A stretch of 24,714 nt of DNA from Alphaproteobacteria bacterium HGW-Alphaproteobacteria-13. Lineage in GTDB: Bacteria; Pseudomonadota; Alphaproteobacteria; Sphingomonadales; Sphingomonadaceae. The DNA is taken from assembly GCA_002842935.1 (NCBI GenBank), contig PHEM01000005.1, forward strand, positions 1-24,714. Reading direction: 5' to 3'. Under the pieces are notes generated by a model, which was not told where the DNA came from, ran no database searches, and saw only the letters and a list, made by a program, of their open reading frames with translations. This document shows positions 8,281 through 14,706 of this stretch, piece after piece (the first letter of the stretch is position 1; each line of letters opens with the position of its first letter). The position numbers were made by a program, and so were the translations under genes.

Positions 8281-8649
8281 TCAGGCTCGAGGAGGAGGGC
8301 TCAGTATCTCGCGTTCAACCGAAGGCAGACGGGCAAAGCGCGCCGCCAGGTGGACGGTCAGAGGCCTGGGGCTCTCAACATCAGCGACCACGTTTTCCAC
8401 GTTGGACCCATGGTGACAATGCCCGTGCGCGCACACGCCATGCTGCTCGACAGGAGCGTCAGTATTGCCCGGATCATCGCCGCCTTGTGCTTCCGCCTGA
8501 TGGACAAAGGTCATGATTTCCGCGTCGCTGGAAAACGCGGGTTCGGTCCCGCAGGTTGCGGCGTCTGCCACCGTTGCAAAGACAAGCATCACCAGCGCCA
8601 AAAGTATGGCCAGAGGGCGCAGGGCAACAGGGCGGAGAGTGAATGTCAC
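8281..8649 (-). CDS. CzcI-like small periplasmic protein, putative metal binding
   Basis: From the GTG at 8649 the product is 122 residues with a clear signal peptide (a hydrophobic run PLAILLALVMLVFATVADA). Its mature part has a single N-terminal Cys (ATCGTEP), a Cys/His cluster (HGVCAHGHCHHG) and a C-terminal tail ending SPPPRA. The position immediately before czcC, the size, the signal peptide and the Cys/His cluster all resemble CzcI of Cupriavidus-type czc operons, a protein with a proposed regulatory or periplasmic role. A TTG at 8691 would add 14 residues; neither start has a convincing Shine-Dalgarno. The function is inferred from position and composition only. Confidence 0.6.
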   Translation of the reverse strand: MTFTLRPVALRPLAILLALVMLVFATVADAATCGTEPAFSSDAEIMTFVHQAEAQGGDDPGNTDAPVEQHGVCAHGHCHHGSNVENVVADVESPRPLTVHLAARFARLPSVEREILSPPPRA

Positions 8650-8743
8650 TGTATCGGCGCCGCGTCTAACATTGGCAAAGAAGTCGGGCAAGTTGCGAAT
8701 AAATCTGCAATATATGAGGTTATAATGTTACGTTGGAGGCGAG

Positions 8744-8757
8744 CATGACATGTCATG
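8744..8757. promoter_or_regulatory. Perfect 14-bp palindrome upstream of the czcI-like gene
   Basis: CATGACATGTCATG is its own reverse complement. It overlaps the stop codon of the DUF3703 gene and precedes an AT-rich stretch (8695-8730) leading to the czcI-like gene. Position and symmetry suggest a dimeric repressor site or part of an internal czc promoter. No family-specific match is recognised, and a convincing -35/-10 pair could not be placed. Confidence 0.3.
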
Positions 8758-9127
8758 ACCTGCCTGCTTCTGAAAACCGGGCGATCTCAGACCGGAGATC
8801 ATCGGGAATTGGCATCGGAGAAAAAGCACTGATACGCGCCCTTCCGCTATTGCCAATAGGAAGGCGTCCAAGACCGTTGCCGACAGGCGCGAGCATGAGT
8901 CGCGCAATCTGCCCCGCGACCTCGCGCCAATCGCGCACGTGCCAGGCGAATTGCAGCATTTCCCAATGAGATCCGATGTGCGCCCAGAACAGAACCTGCG
9001 CAACGATATGCGCGCGCTCGAGATGGCCCCAGGCGGCTTCATTGTCGCACCGGCTGCGGGCCGCAGTGTATAGCGCATACTCGGTCGCCAAAAAGCTGAG
9101 CCGTGCGGATTTCTCGTCAGCGCTCAT
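8753..9127 (-). CDS. DUF3703 family protein
   Basis: The 124-residue cytoplasmic protein has the DUF3703 pattern: WGHLERAHIVAQVL, an HIGSHWEMLQFAW stretch, RDWREVAGQIARLMLAP, GRLPIGNSGRA and a Pro-rich end (SAFSPMPIPDDL). The family is common next to czc and CDF genes but has no known biochemical role. The ATG at 9127 was chosen because the result begins near the family N-terminus. A longer frame upstream would overlap the preceding CDF gene by about 70 bases. It follows that gene by 13 bases, so the two are almost certainly co-transcribed. Confidence 0.8.
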   Translation of the reverse strand: MSADEKSARLSFLATEYALYTAARSRCDNEAAWGHLERAHIVAQVLFWAHIGSHWEMLQFAWHVRDWREVAGQIARLMLAPVGNGLGRLPIGNSGRARISAFSPMPIPDDLRSEIARFSEAGRS

Positions 9128-9140
9128 GCCATAGCACTCA

Positions 9141-9773
9141 CTATGCAGACGCTCGCGTTGCACCGAGCTCACGGCGCGCCTGAGAGATAATCTGCCAGCC
9201 TCCGTGAAGTCCAATGGCAGCCATGATGAATGCGGCGAGCAGATCAGGTAAGCCGCTGCCAGTAAACATGACGGCGACCCCGGCCCCGATAACTACAACG
9301 TTATTGATCGCGTCGTTTCGCGAACAAACCCAGACAGACTGCATATTCGCGTCGCCACTGCGGAACCGGAACAGCATCACGGCGACCGACAGATTGACCA
9401 GCAATGCAAGAGCACCGACCGCGCTCATGGCTATCGGTTCCGGATCGGAACCTGCGATGAGGCCCCAGATTGCCCAGCCAAGCACACCGAGCGCAAAGCC
9501 GAAAATGGTCATGCCTTTGATCAAGGCGGTCCTTGCACGCCAGCCAATCGCCATGCCTGCCACGCCAAGGCTAACGGCATAGTTGGCTGCATCGCCGAAG
9601 AAATCGAGCGCGTCAGCCTGCAAGGATCGCGAGCCCGCCACCACACCTGCCACCATCTCGACAAGGAACATTGTGCCGTTGGCAAACAGCGCAATCCACA
9701 AGGCCCGCCGCCATTCCGGCCGGTTCAGATTTTCGGTGCTCCCGCAAGCGGCAGCGCAGCAATTATCAGCCAT
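9141..9773 (-). CDS. Short CDF-superfamily transporter with Cys-rich N-terminus
   Basis: The 210-residue protein has six predicted membrane segments and no C-terminal cytoplasmic domain. It begins MADNCCAAACG, three cysteines that could collect thiophilic metal such as Cd or Pb. The metal-site positions read D57-F-F-G-D61 in the second segment and D154-A-I-N-N158 in the fifth, again D-x3-N in place of the usual H/D-x3-D, as in the CDF gene at 1705-2343. It is the first gene downstream of the CadR-like operator, so it is likely induced by Cd/Zn/Pb. The exported ion is unproven. Confidence 0.82.
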   Translation of the reverse strand: MADNCCAAACGSTENLNRPEWRRALWIALFANGTMFLVEMVAGVVAGSRSLQADALDFFGDAANYAVSLGVAGMAIGWRARTALIKGMTIFGFALGVLGWAIWGLIAGSDPEPIAMSAVGALALLVNLSVAVMLFRFRSGDANMQSVWVCSRNDAINNVVVIGAGVAVMFTGSGLPDLLAAFIMAAIGLHGGWQIISQARRELGATRASA

Positions 9774-9783
9774 GACCTACTCT

Positions 9784-9812
9784 TTGGAATTTGCGAGTCG
9801 GCCCTCTATATG
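9784..9812 (+). promoter_or_regulatory. Candidate promoter of the merR-type regulator gene
   Basis: TTGGAA (9784-9789) and TATATG (9807-9812) are separated by 17 bases. Transcription would begin near 9819, giving a leader of about 22 bases before the ATG at 9841, and would run through the dyad at 9814-9834. That fits the usual autoregulation of MerR-family genes. The prediction is from consensus only. Confidence 0.45.
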
Positions 9813-9837
9813 CACCCTGTAGCTGCTACAGGGTCAA
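9807..9837 (-). promoter_or_regulatory. MerR-type promoter with 19-bp spacer for the leftward operon
   Basis: On the minus strand TTGACC (9837-9832) is followed, after 19 bases, by CATATA (9812-9807). The over-long 19-bp spacer and the dyad filling it are diagnostic of promoters activated by MerR-family regulators, which twist the DNA when metal is bound. The leader to the CDF start at 9773 is about 27 bases. Confidence 0.75.
9814..9834. promoter_or_regulatory. CadR/PbrR/ZntR-like operator dyad
   Basis: The half-site ACCCTGTAGC (9814-9823) is exactly mirrored as GCTACAGGGT (9825-9834) around a central T, a perfect 10-1-10 dyad. It closely follows the pattern known for CadR and PbrR operators (ACCCTATAG...CTACAGGGT type). 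It lies between the divergent merR and CDF genes, within the long promoter spacer. Confidence 0.85.
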
Positions 9838-9840
9838 GCG

Positions 9841-10254
9841 ATGAAAATTGGCGAACTTGCAAAAGCCACCGACACGCAGGTCGAGACGATCCGGTACTAC
9901 GAACGGATTGGTCTTTTAAGCGCGCCGGGCAGGTCGGCGGCAAATTATCGGATTTATGATCCCTCACACCGGTCCCGGCTGAGCTTCATTCGCCACTCCC
10001 GCCAGCTTGGCTTCACGATTGACGATATCCGTTCGCTGCTCGATCTCGCCGATCACCCGGAGCGTGATTGCGCTGAAGCGGACAACATCACCACGCGGCA
10101 TTTGCGCCAGGTCGAAGCCAAGATTTCCCACTTGACCCGGTTGCGGGATGAGTTGGTCAGGGTTTCCGGGCGGTGCCGCGGGGGCCTTTCATCTGATTGT
10201 CAGGTGATCGAGACGCTGGCCGATCATGGACATTGCACCGCCAAACACGAATAG
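9841..10254 (+). CDS. cadR: MerR-family metal-responsive regulator, CadR-like
   Basis: This is a 137-residue regulator with an N-terminal winged helix (KIGELAKATDTQVETIRYYERIGLL), the AANYRIYD wing and a long dimerisation helix. Cysteines sit at 77, 112, 120 and 132. The first three nearly match the CadR Cd-binding set (77, 112, 119) and the PbrR/ZntR pattern, pointing to Cd/Zn/Pb rather than Hg or Cu. The His-rich tail of some CadR proteins is reduced to HGHCTAKHE. It is divergent from the CDF-DUF3703-czc gene string and shares the operator with it. No strong Shine-Dalgarno is seen. An IS3 element inserted 21 bases after its stop codon but left the gene intact. Confidence 0.85.
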   Translation: MKIGELAKATDTQVETIRYYERIGLLSAPGRSAANYRIYDPSHRSRLSFIRHSRQLGFTIDDIRSLLDLADHPERDCAEADNITTRHLRQVEAKISHLTRLRDELVRVSGRCRGGLSSDCQVIETLADHGHCTAKHE

Positions 10255-10338
10255 ATCGGTTCCACATCGATAGTATGATCTGCCCCCTTCTGAGTGGCCC
10301 AATTTCTATTTTAGAATTGGCCAGTCAGGAGGAATGGA

Positions 10339-10614
10339 ATGGCGAGGAAACACAAGCCGGAGGAGATTATCGGCAAGCTGCGTGAAGCCGAGATCGTGTT
10401 GGCGCAGGGCGGCACGGTGGCGGATGCGTGTCGTCGGATCGGCGTCACCGAGCAGAGCTACTATCGTTGGCGCAAGGAATATGGCGGCCTGAAGATGGAC
10501 CAGGCTCGGCGTATGAAAGAGCTGGAGAAGGAGAACGCCCGGTTGCGCAGGGCGGTATCGGACCTGACGCTCGACAAGCTGATCCTGCAGGAAGCTGCCA
10601 GGGGAAACTTCTGA
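10339..10614 (+). CDS. IS3-family OrfA, DNA-binding subunit
   Basis: The 91-residue protein has a transposase_8 (HTH) domain (EEIIGKLREAEIVLAQGG, then ACRRIGVTEQSYYRWRKEYGG). A C-terminal leucine-zipper-like helix follows (ELEKENARLRRAVSDLTLDKLILQEAA). It binds the IS ends and regulates transposition. An AGGAGG-like sequence (TCAGGAGGA, about 10325-10333) precedes the ATG. Its stop at 10612-10614 lies a few bases after a slippery heptamer that would fuse it to OrfB. Confidence 0.9.
   Translation: MARKHKPEEIIGKLREAEIVLAQGGTVADACRRIGVTEQSYYRWRKEYGGLKMDQARRMKELEKENARLRRAVSDLTLDKLILQEAARGNF
10602..10608 (+). promoter_or_regulatory. Putative -1 programmed frameshift heptamer
   Basis: The heptamer is G-GGA-AAC in the OrfA frame, the canonical X-XXY-YYZ slippery form. 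Slipping back one base reads GGG AAA and enters the OrfB frame (GKLLSPARRRR) just before the OrfA stop. The fusion would be about 389 residues, the normal size of an IS3 OrfAB transposase. The position is as expected; the efficiency is unknown. Confidence 0.7.
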
Positions 10615-11507
10615 GCCCCGCGCGCCGACGGCGCTGTATCGATCATATCAGGACCATGATGCCGGTATCCGAGCGGCGGGTGTGCCGCGTGCTCGGGCAA
10701 CATCGATCGACACAGCGCAAGGTGCCGCGCGGGGCGGATGACGAAGCCGCGCTTACCGAGGACATCATCGCGCTTGCTCGGCAGTATGGTCGTTATGGTT
10801 ATCGCCGTGTGACGGCCTTGCTGCGCGAAGCGGGCTGGCATGTGAACCGCAAGCGGGTGGAACGCATCTGGCAACGCGAGGGGCTCAAGGTGCCACAAAA
10901 GCAGCCGAAGCGTGGCAGGCTCTGGCTCAACGACGGCTCATGTATCCGACTGCGCCCAGAATATCCGGGGCACGTGTGGTCCTACGACTTCGTCGAGGGC
11001 CGCACGCACGATGGTCGCAAGTTCCGCATCCTGTCGATCATTGACGAGGCTAGCAGGGAGTGCCTGGCCTTGCCGGTGGCGCGGCGGCTTCGCAGCGAAG
11101 ATGTGCTGGCGGTGCTGGCAGAGTTGTTCGTCACCCGCGGGCCACCGGCGCACATACGGTCAGATAACGGTCCCGAATTTATCGCCAATGCCGTGCAGCA
11201 ATGGCTGTCGCAGATCGGTGTGAAGACACTCTACATTACACCCGGCAGCCCATGGGAGAATGGCTACTGCGAGAGCTTTAACGGCTCGATGCGTGACGAA
11301 CTCTTGAATGGGGAGATCTTCTACACCCTGGCCGAGGCCCAGATCCTGATCGAAGCCTGGCGACGGCATTACAACACCGTCAGGCCACACAGCTCGCTGG
11401 GCTACCGACCGCCAGCCCCGGAAACGGCGACTCCGCCATGGCTGCCCTCCGGTTCCGCTTCGCTCCACCTGCGGCCAGCCATGGCGGCGGAGGCAATCTT
11501 GCACTAA
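10605..11507 (+). CDS. IS3-family OrfB, catalytic part of OrfAB transposase
   Basis: The OrfB frame is open from before 10428 but becomes meaningful after the frameshift site, so the annotated start is the first codon after slippage, not a true initiation codon. It carries the rve integrase core. The catalytic DDE residues are the Asp in WSYDFVEG, the Asp in IRSDNGPEF and the Glu in PWENGYCESFN. It ends with the conserved 'HYNTVRPHSSLGYRPPAPE'-like tail. No frame disruption is seen, so the transposase could be active. It is an insertion between the czc and cop modules. Confidence 0.88.
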   Translation, partial: KLLSPARRRRCIDHIRTMMPVSERRVCRVLGQHRSTQRKVPRGADDEAALTEDIIALARQYGRYGYRRVTALLREAGWHVNRKRVERIWQREGLKVPQKQPKRGRLWLNDGSCIRLRPEYPGHVWSYDFVEGRTHDGRKFRILSIIDEASRECLALPVARRLRSEDVLAVLAELFVTRGPPAHIRSDNGPEFIANAVQQWLSQIGVKTLYITPGSPWENGYCESFNGSMRDELLNGEIFYTLAEAQILIEAWRRHYNTVRPHSSLGYRPPAPETATPPWLPSGSASLHLRPAMAAEAILH

Positions 11508-11541
11508 CAATCAACACGGACCACTCGGTGGGGGCCGATCA

Positions 11542-11750
11542 CGATGGCTTGTGTGGTCGTTCCCAGTTTCTGGGCCGCGCACCAAGAGCAAGGCGATTGG
11601 CGGATCCTCGCTCGGTGGATCCATGAGCATCTGCCTTACTCGACGCTCTATTTCTTTCCGACCTATTGGGCATTCAATATCGGCTGGCATGAACGTCCCG
11701 AAAGGAGCATCAAGAGCTACGCCGAACCTGCCGGTACATTCACTCCCTGA
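11542..11750 (+). pseudogene. C-terminal fragment of an unidentified gene, cut at the IS3 junction
   Basis: The frame opens directly at the IS right end and runs to TGA at 11748-11750. It encodes about 68 residues including QEQGDWRILARWIHEHLPYS, LYFFPTYWAFNIGWHE and SIKSYAEPAGTFTP. The dense aromatic, protein-like sequence and the absence of a start codon before the IS indicate the tail of a longer gene. The ATG at 11544 is probably accidental. I do not recognise the family. The part left of the IS does not continue this frame, consistent with a deletion alongside the insertion. Confidence 0.5.
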
Positions 11751-11881
11751 CGGAGACGCAAATCAAGTTTCGAGTCCCAAAAAAGCTACGTGATCATCCA
11801 AATAGGATGTTCATTAGCGATCCTAAATTAAAGACATCGAAAATGAAGGCCCGCTATTGCGCCCACACCAAAAGGCGGTGT
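11751..11881. other. Intergenic stretch between the gene remnant and copB
   Basis: This is a somewhat AT-rich spacer. A weak hairpin (ACACC at 11865-11869 with GGTGT at 11877-11881) lies directly beyond the copB stop on the minus strand, without a U-run. Nothing else is recognisable. Confidence 0.4.
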
Positions 11882-12910
11882 TCAAAACCAGAACCGCAGG
11901 CCGACCACATAGTTGGTCACGCTCGGATCTTCGCCCGCAAGGCGGGCATAGTCGGCGCTTTGGCCCACCTTCCATTCCTGTTCAACGCCGACATAGGGAG
12001 CGAATTCACGGGCAAATTCGTAGCGCAGCCGGACACCCAGCTCGACCGTGTCGAGACCGGCTCCGATGCCCAATTCGGGAATGTCCTGGGCTGATAGGTT
12101 TACCTCGGCGCGCGGTTGAAGGATGAGACGTTGGGTAATGCGCTGGTCCAGCTCGGCTTCGATACGTGCCGTGACGTCGCCTCTAGTCGAGAGGAATCCG
12201 GCGGCATCGACCTCGAACAGGTAGGGTGCCAGTCCCTGGACGCCGATCACGGCATGGGTGCGCTCCGGTCCGGTAAGGTCCTGACGCACGCCCGCCTGCA
12301 AATCCCACCATGGACCGATCGCATGGCTCCAAAGCCCTTGCAGCTCCGCGCTCTCAAGTTCGCCGCCGAAATTGCCCTCACCTTCACTCTTGAACCAGAA
12401 CTTGTCGAGGTCGCCGCCGTAATAGCCTTGCACATCCCACAAGTAGCCATCCTGACCGCCCCGCGCCCTGTATTCGGCCCGATCGGCCTGGAACCAGAAC
12501 ACCGGCAGGCCACTGACCTCACGCGCAACCGCCGCGCGTGAAGCGGCCATTTCCTCTTCGCCGACAAAGGCGTCCGCAGCATAGAGCGGTCCCGAAAAGG
12601 CTTCGGGTGGCGGCAGACCTTGCGGTATATCTGTGCTGTCCCCCGCTGCACCGTGATCCATCGAGCCGTGACCCATTGCGGCGTGACCCATCGTCTGCCC
12701 GCTCGAACTCGCCGCAGTGGCGTCTGGCGACATGACCTGATGGCCTGAATGGTCCATCGCCTGATGCCCTGCGTGCGGATCGTCGGCGCTCTCCTCCTCT
12801 ACTGGGGCGGTTACCTCGGCGGGATTGGGACTGGAATGGTCGTGGTCCTGCGCCACGGCCACCTGCGGCAGGACAATAAGCGGCAGGGACAACAGCATGG
12901 TCTTGCACAT
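11882..12910 (-). CDS. copB: CopB copper-resistance outer-membrane protein
   Basis: The 342-residue protein starts with a signal peptide (MLLSLPLIVLPQVAVAQ). A periplasmic His/Met-rich region (about residues 20-100) with MDHSGHQ, MGHAAMGHGSMDHG repeats follows, able to bind Cu(I)/Cu(II). The C-terminal 220 residues form the CopB beta-barrel domain (FWFQADRAEYR, GPWWDLQAGVRQDL, PYVGVEQEWKVG, final YVVGLRFWF ending in the aromatic residue typical of barrels). It binds or sequesters copper at the outer membrane. The ATG at 12910 was chosen because it begins the signal peptide and shares one base with the copA stop (TAATG), giving tight coupling. It is the last gene of the leftward copper operon. 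Confidence 0.92.
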   Translation of the reverse strand: MCKTMLLSLPLIVLPQVAVAQDHDHSSPNPAEVTAPVEEESADDPHAGHQAMDHSGHQVMSPDATAASSSGQTMGHAAMGHGSMDHGAAGDSTDIPQGLPPPEAFSGPLYAADAFVGEEEMAASRAAVAREVSGLPVFWFQADRAEYRARGGQDGYLWDVQGYYGGDLDKFWFKSEGEGNFGGELESAELQGLWSHAIGPWWDLQAGVRQDLTGPERTHAVIGVQGLAPYLFEVDAAGFLSTRGDVTARIEAELDQRITQRLILQPRAEVNLSAQDIPELGIGAGLDTVELGVRLRYEFAREFAPYVGVEQEWKVGQSADYARLAGEDPSVTNYVVGLRFWF

Positions 12911-14670
12911 TAGCCTTCTCCCCCTTGCAGAGGTCGGACGGTGACCACCTGAAACATGCCGTTGTGCATGTGGTAGATCAGGTGGCAATGGAACGCCCAG
13001 TCGCCCGGCTCGTTCGCTGTCAGGTCGAACTGGGCGCTTCCACCCGGCTGGACGACCAAGGTATGCTTCAGCGGCTGGTGACCGTGCGGGGCATCGTTCA
13101 CCAGCTCGAAGAAGTGACCGTGCAGATGGATCGGGTGCGCCATCATCGTGTCGTTCACGAGCTTCACGCGCACCCGCTCGTTGAAGGCGAAACGGATCGG
13201 ATCATCGGCGACGGCAGAGAATTTCTGGCCGTCGAACGACCACATGTAACGCTCCATGTTGCCGGTGAGGTGGATTTCCTTGAGGCGGGTCGGCTGCCGC
13301 ATGTCGCGGTTCATGTTGGCTGCCACCAACTGGCGATAGTTGAGGACGCGGTGGCCGACATTGTCGAGGCCGATGCCGGGGTCACCCATCCGATCCACCG
13401 GGTTCATGGAAACCATGTCCACGCCAGGTCCCACCACGACGCTGGGAGGCAGCAGCGAGGTATGGCGCATGTTCATGGCACCCATCGCTTCGCCCCCGGA
13501 CGTATCACCATGATCCATCGCGCCATGGTCCATGGCTGCGCCGGAAGACCCGTGGCTCATGCCCATGTCGGCCATGGTCAGCAGCGGCGGGTCGCGCAGC
13601 GGCGGCACCCCTGCCTGCGCGCCGGGCTGGCTCGCCAGCATGGCAATGCCCATGCCGGACCGATCCATTGCCTCGGCAACGATGGCGAAAGCGGCATCGC
13701 CGGTAGGCTCCACGATCACATCGTAGGTTTCGGCGTTGCCGATCTGGAACTCATCGACTTCGACTGGTCGCACATCCTGGCCGTCGGCAGAGATCACCGT
13801 CATCGGCAGACCGGGAATGCGGACATTGAAGAAGGTCATGGCCGATCCGTTGATGAAGCGCAGGCGAACACGCTCGCCAGGCTGGAATGCGAATTCGAGC
13901 CCGTCTTCGGGACCATGGCCATTGATGAGGTAGGTGTAGAGCGGCGCGGAGACATCCGCGATGTCCGTCGGCATCATCCGCATGCGCGCCCACATGCGCC
14001 GCTCCGCCCCCGAAAGCGGGTAGTCGTCGGTCGCGGTCGTCTTCTGATAATTGAACGGCGCTTCGCCGACCTTGAGCTTCCGCATGACTTCGTGCGGGTC
14101 AATCGGCGACCAGTCCGACAGCATGACAACGTAGTCACGGTCCACCTGGTGCGGATCGCCACCCGCCGGATCGATGATTATCGGGCCGTAGTGCCCCATC
14201 GGTTCCTGCAAGGTGTGGGCATGCCACCAGTAGGTGCCTGCCTGTCGGATGGGAAATTCGTAGCGGAAGCGCTCGCCCGGTTCGACTGCCGCCATGGTTA
14301 CACCCGGCACTCCGTCCATCAGGAATGGGACGAGTAAACCATGCCAATGGATAGATGTGCCCATCGAGCTTTCATTGAGAAGATCGACCACGAGGTTCTG
14401 TCCCTCGCGCAATCGCACCAGCGGACCCGGCACCGAGCCGTTGACGGTCACCGCAGGACCGTGGCGGTTGCCGGTTGCGAACCGGGCATCGGCAACGGTC
14501 ATGGTCAGGTGTTCGCCGGACAGCACATCGCTGCCTTTGCGAGCCAGCGCCCCTTCGTGACTGCCAGTCGCCCAGGCCGGTATTGAATGGCCAAGACCAA
14601 TCAGGCTTGCTGCACCTGCACTGGCAGAGAGGAACTTGCGGCGATCGATGCTTATCGGGTTCGTGCTCAT
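12910..14670 (-). CDS. copA: CopA periplasmic multicopper oxidase
   Basis: The 586-residue protein oxidises Cu(I) to the less toxic Cu(II) in the periplasm. It begins with a Tat signal (DRRKFLSASAG), needed for export of the folded cofactor-loaded enzyme. All four copper-ligand motifs are present: HWHG (about 108), WWHAH (about 149), HPIHLHGH (about 500) and the C-terminal HCHLIYHMHNGM. A Met/His-rich insert (about residues 385-425: MADMGMSHG, AAMDHGAMDHG, MGAMNM) is the copper-rich segment typical of CopA/PcoA. The start at 14670 places the Tat motif correctly. The gene follows the sigma gene by 32 bases, and a candidate ECF promoter overlaps that junction, giving almost no leader. Confidence 0.95.
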   Translation of the reverse strand: MSTNPISIDRRKFLSASAGAASLIGLGHSIPAWATGSHEGALARKGSDVLSGEHLTMTVADARFATGNRHGPAVTVNGSVPGPLVRLREGQNLVVDLLNESSMGTSIHWHGLLVPFLMDGVPGVTMAAVEPGERFRYEFPIRQAGTYWWHAHTLQEPMGHYGPIIIDPAGGDPHQVDRDYVVMLSDWSPIDPHEVMRKLKVGEAPFNYQKTTATDDYPLSGAERRMWARMRMMPTDIADVSAPLYTYLINGHGPEDGLEFAFQPGERVRLRFINGSAMTFFNVRIPGLPMTVISADGQDVRPVEVDEFQIGNAETYDVIVEPTGDAAFAIVAEAMDRSGMGIAMLASQPGAQAGVPPLRDPPLLTMADMGMSHGSSGAAMDHGAMDHGDTSGGEAMGAMNMRHTSLLPPSVVVGPGVDMVSMNPVDRMGDPGIGLDNVGHRVLNYRQLVAANMNRDMRQPTRLKEIHLTGNMERYMWSFDGQKFSAVADDPIRFAFNERVRVKLVNDTMMAHPIHLHGHFFELVNDAPHGHQPLKHTLVVQPGGSAQFDLTANEPGDWAFHCHLIYHMHNGMFQVVTVRPLQGGEG

Positions 14671-14679
14671 GCCAACTGT

Positions 14680-14706
14680 TACGCAGCCTTTGCACACACC
14701 CCTCAA
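14680..14706 (-). promoter_or_regulatory. Candidate ECF-sigma promoter for copA-copB
   Basis: On the minus strand TTGAGGGG (14706-14699) is followed after 13 bases by TGCGTA (14685-14680). This is identical in both elements and in spacing to the site in front of the anti-sigma gene. The -35 element overlaps the stop codon of the sigma gene. Transcription would start near 14673, about three bases before the copA ATG, implying a leaderless or nearly leaderless mRNA. Confidence 0.65.

Larger units (their letters stand above)
10276..11541 (+). mobile_element. IS3-family insertion sequence, apparently complete
   Basis: The element is 1266 bp. Its left end reads TGATCTGCCCCCTTCTGAG and its right end, reverse-complemented, reads TGATCGGCCCCCACCGAG. 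The imperfect inverted repeats share about 20 of 25 positions including GAGTGG. Between them lie two overlapping frames for OrfA and OrfB in the -1 arrangement of IS3 elements, and the sequence style suggests the IS407 group. The flanking bases (AGTA left, CGAT right) are not duplicated. Confidence 0.85.

Noticed and set aside
12925..14337. Long rightward frame opposite copA
   Set aside because: It is the antisense shadow of the multicopper oxidase, whose copper motifs, Tat signal and context are clear.
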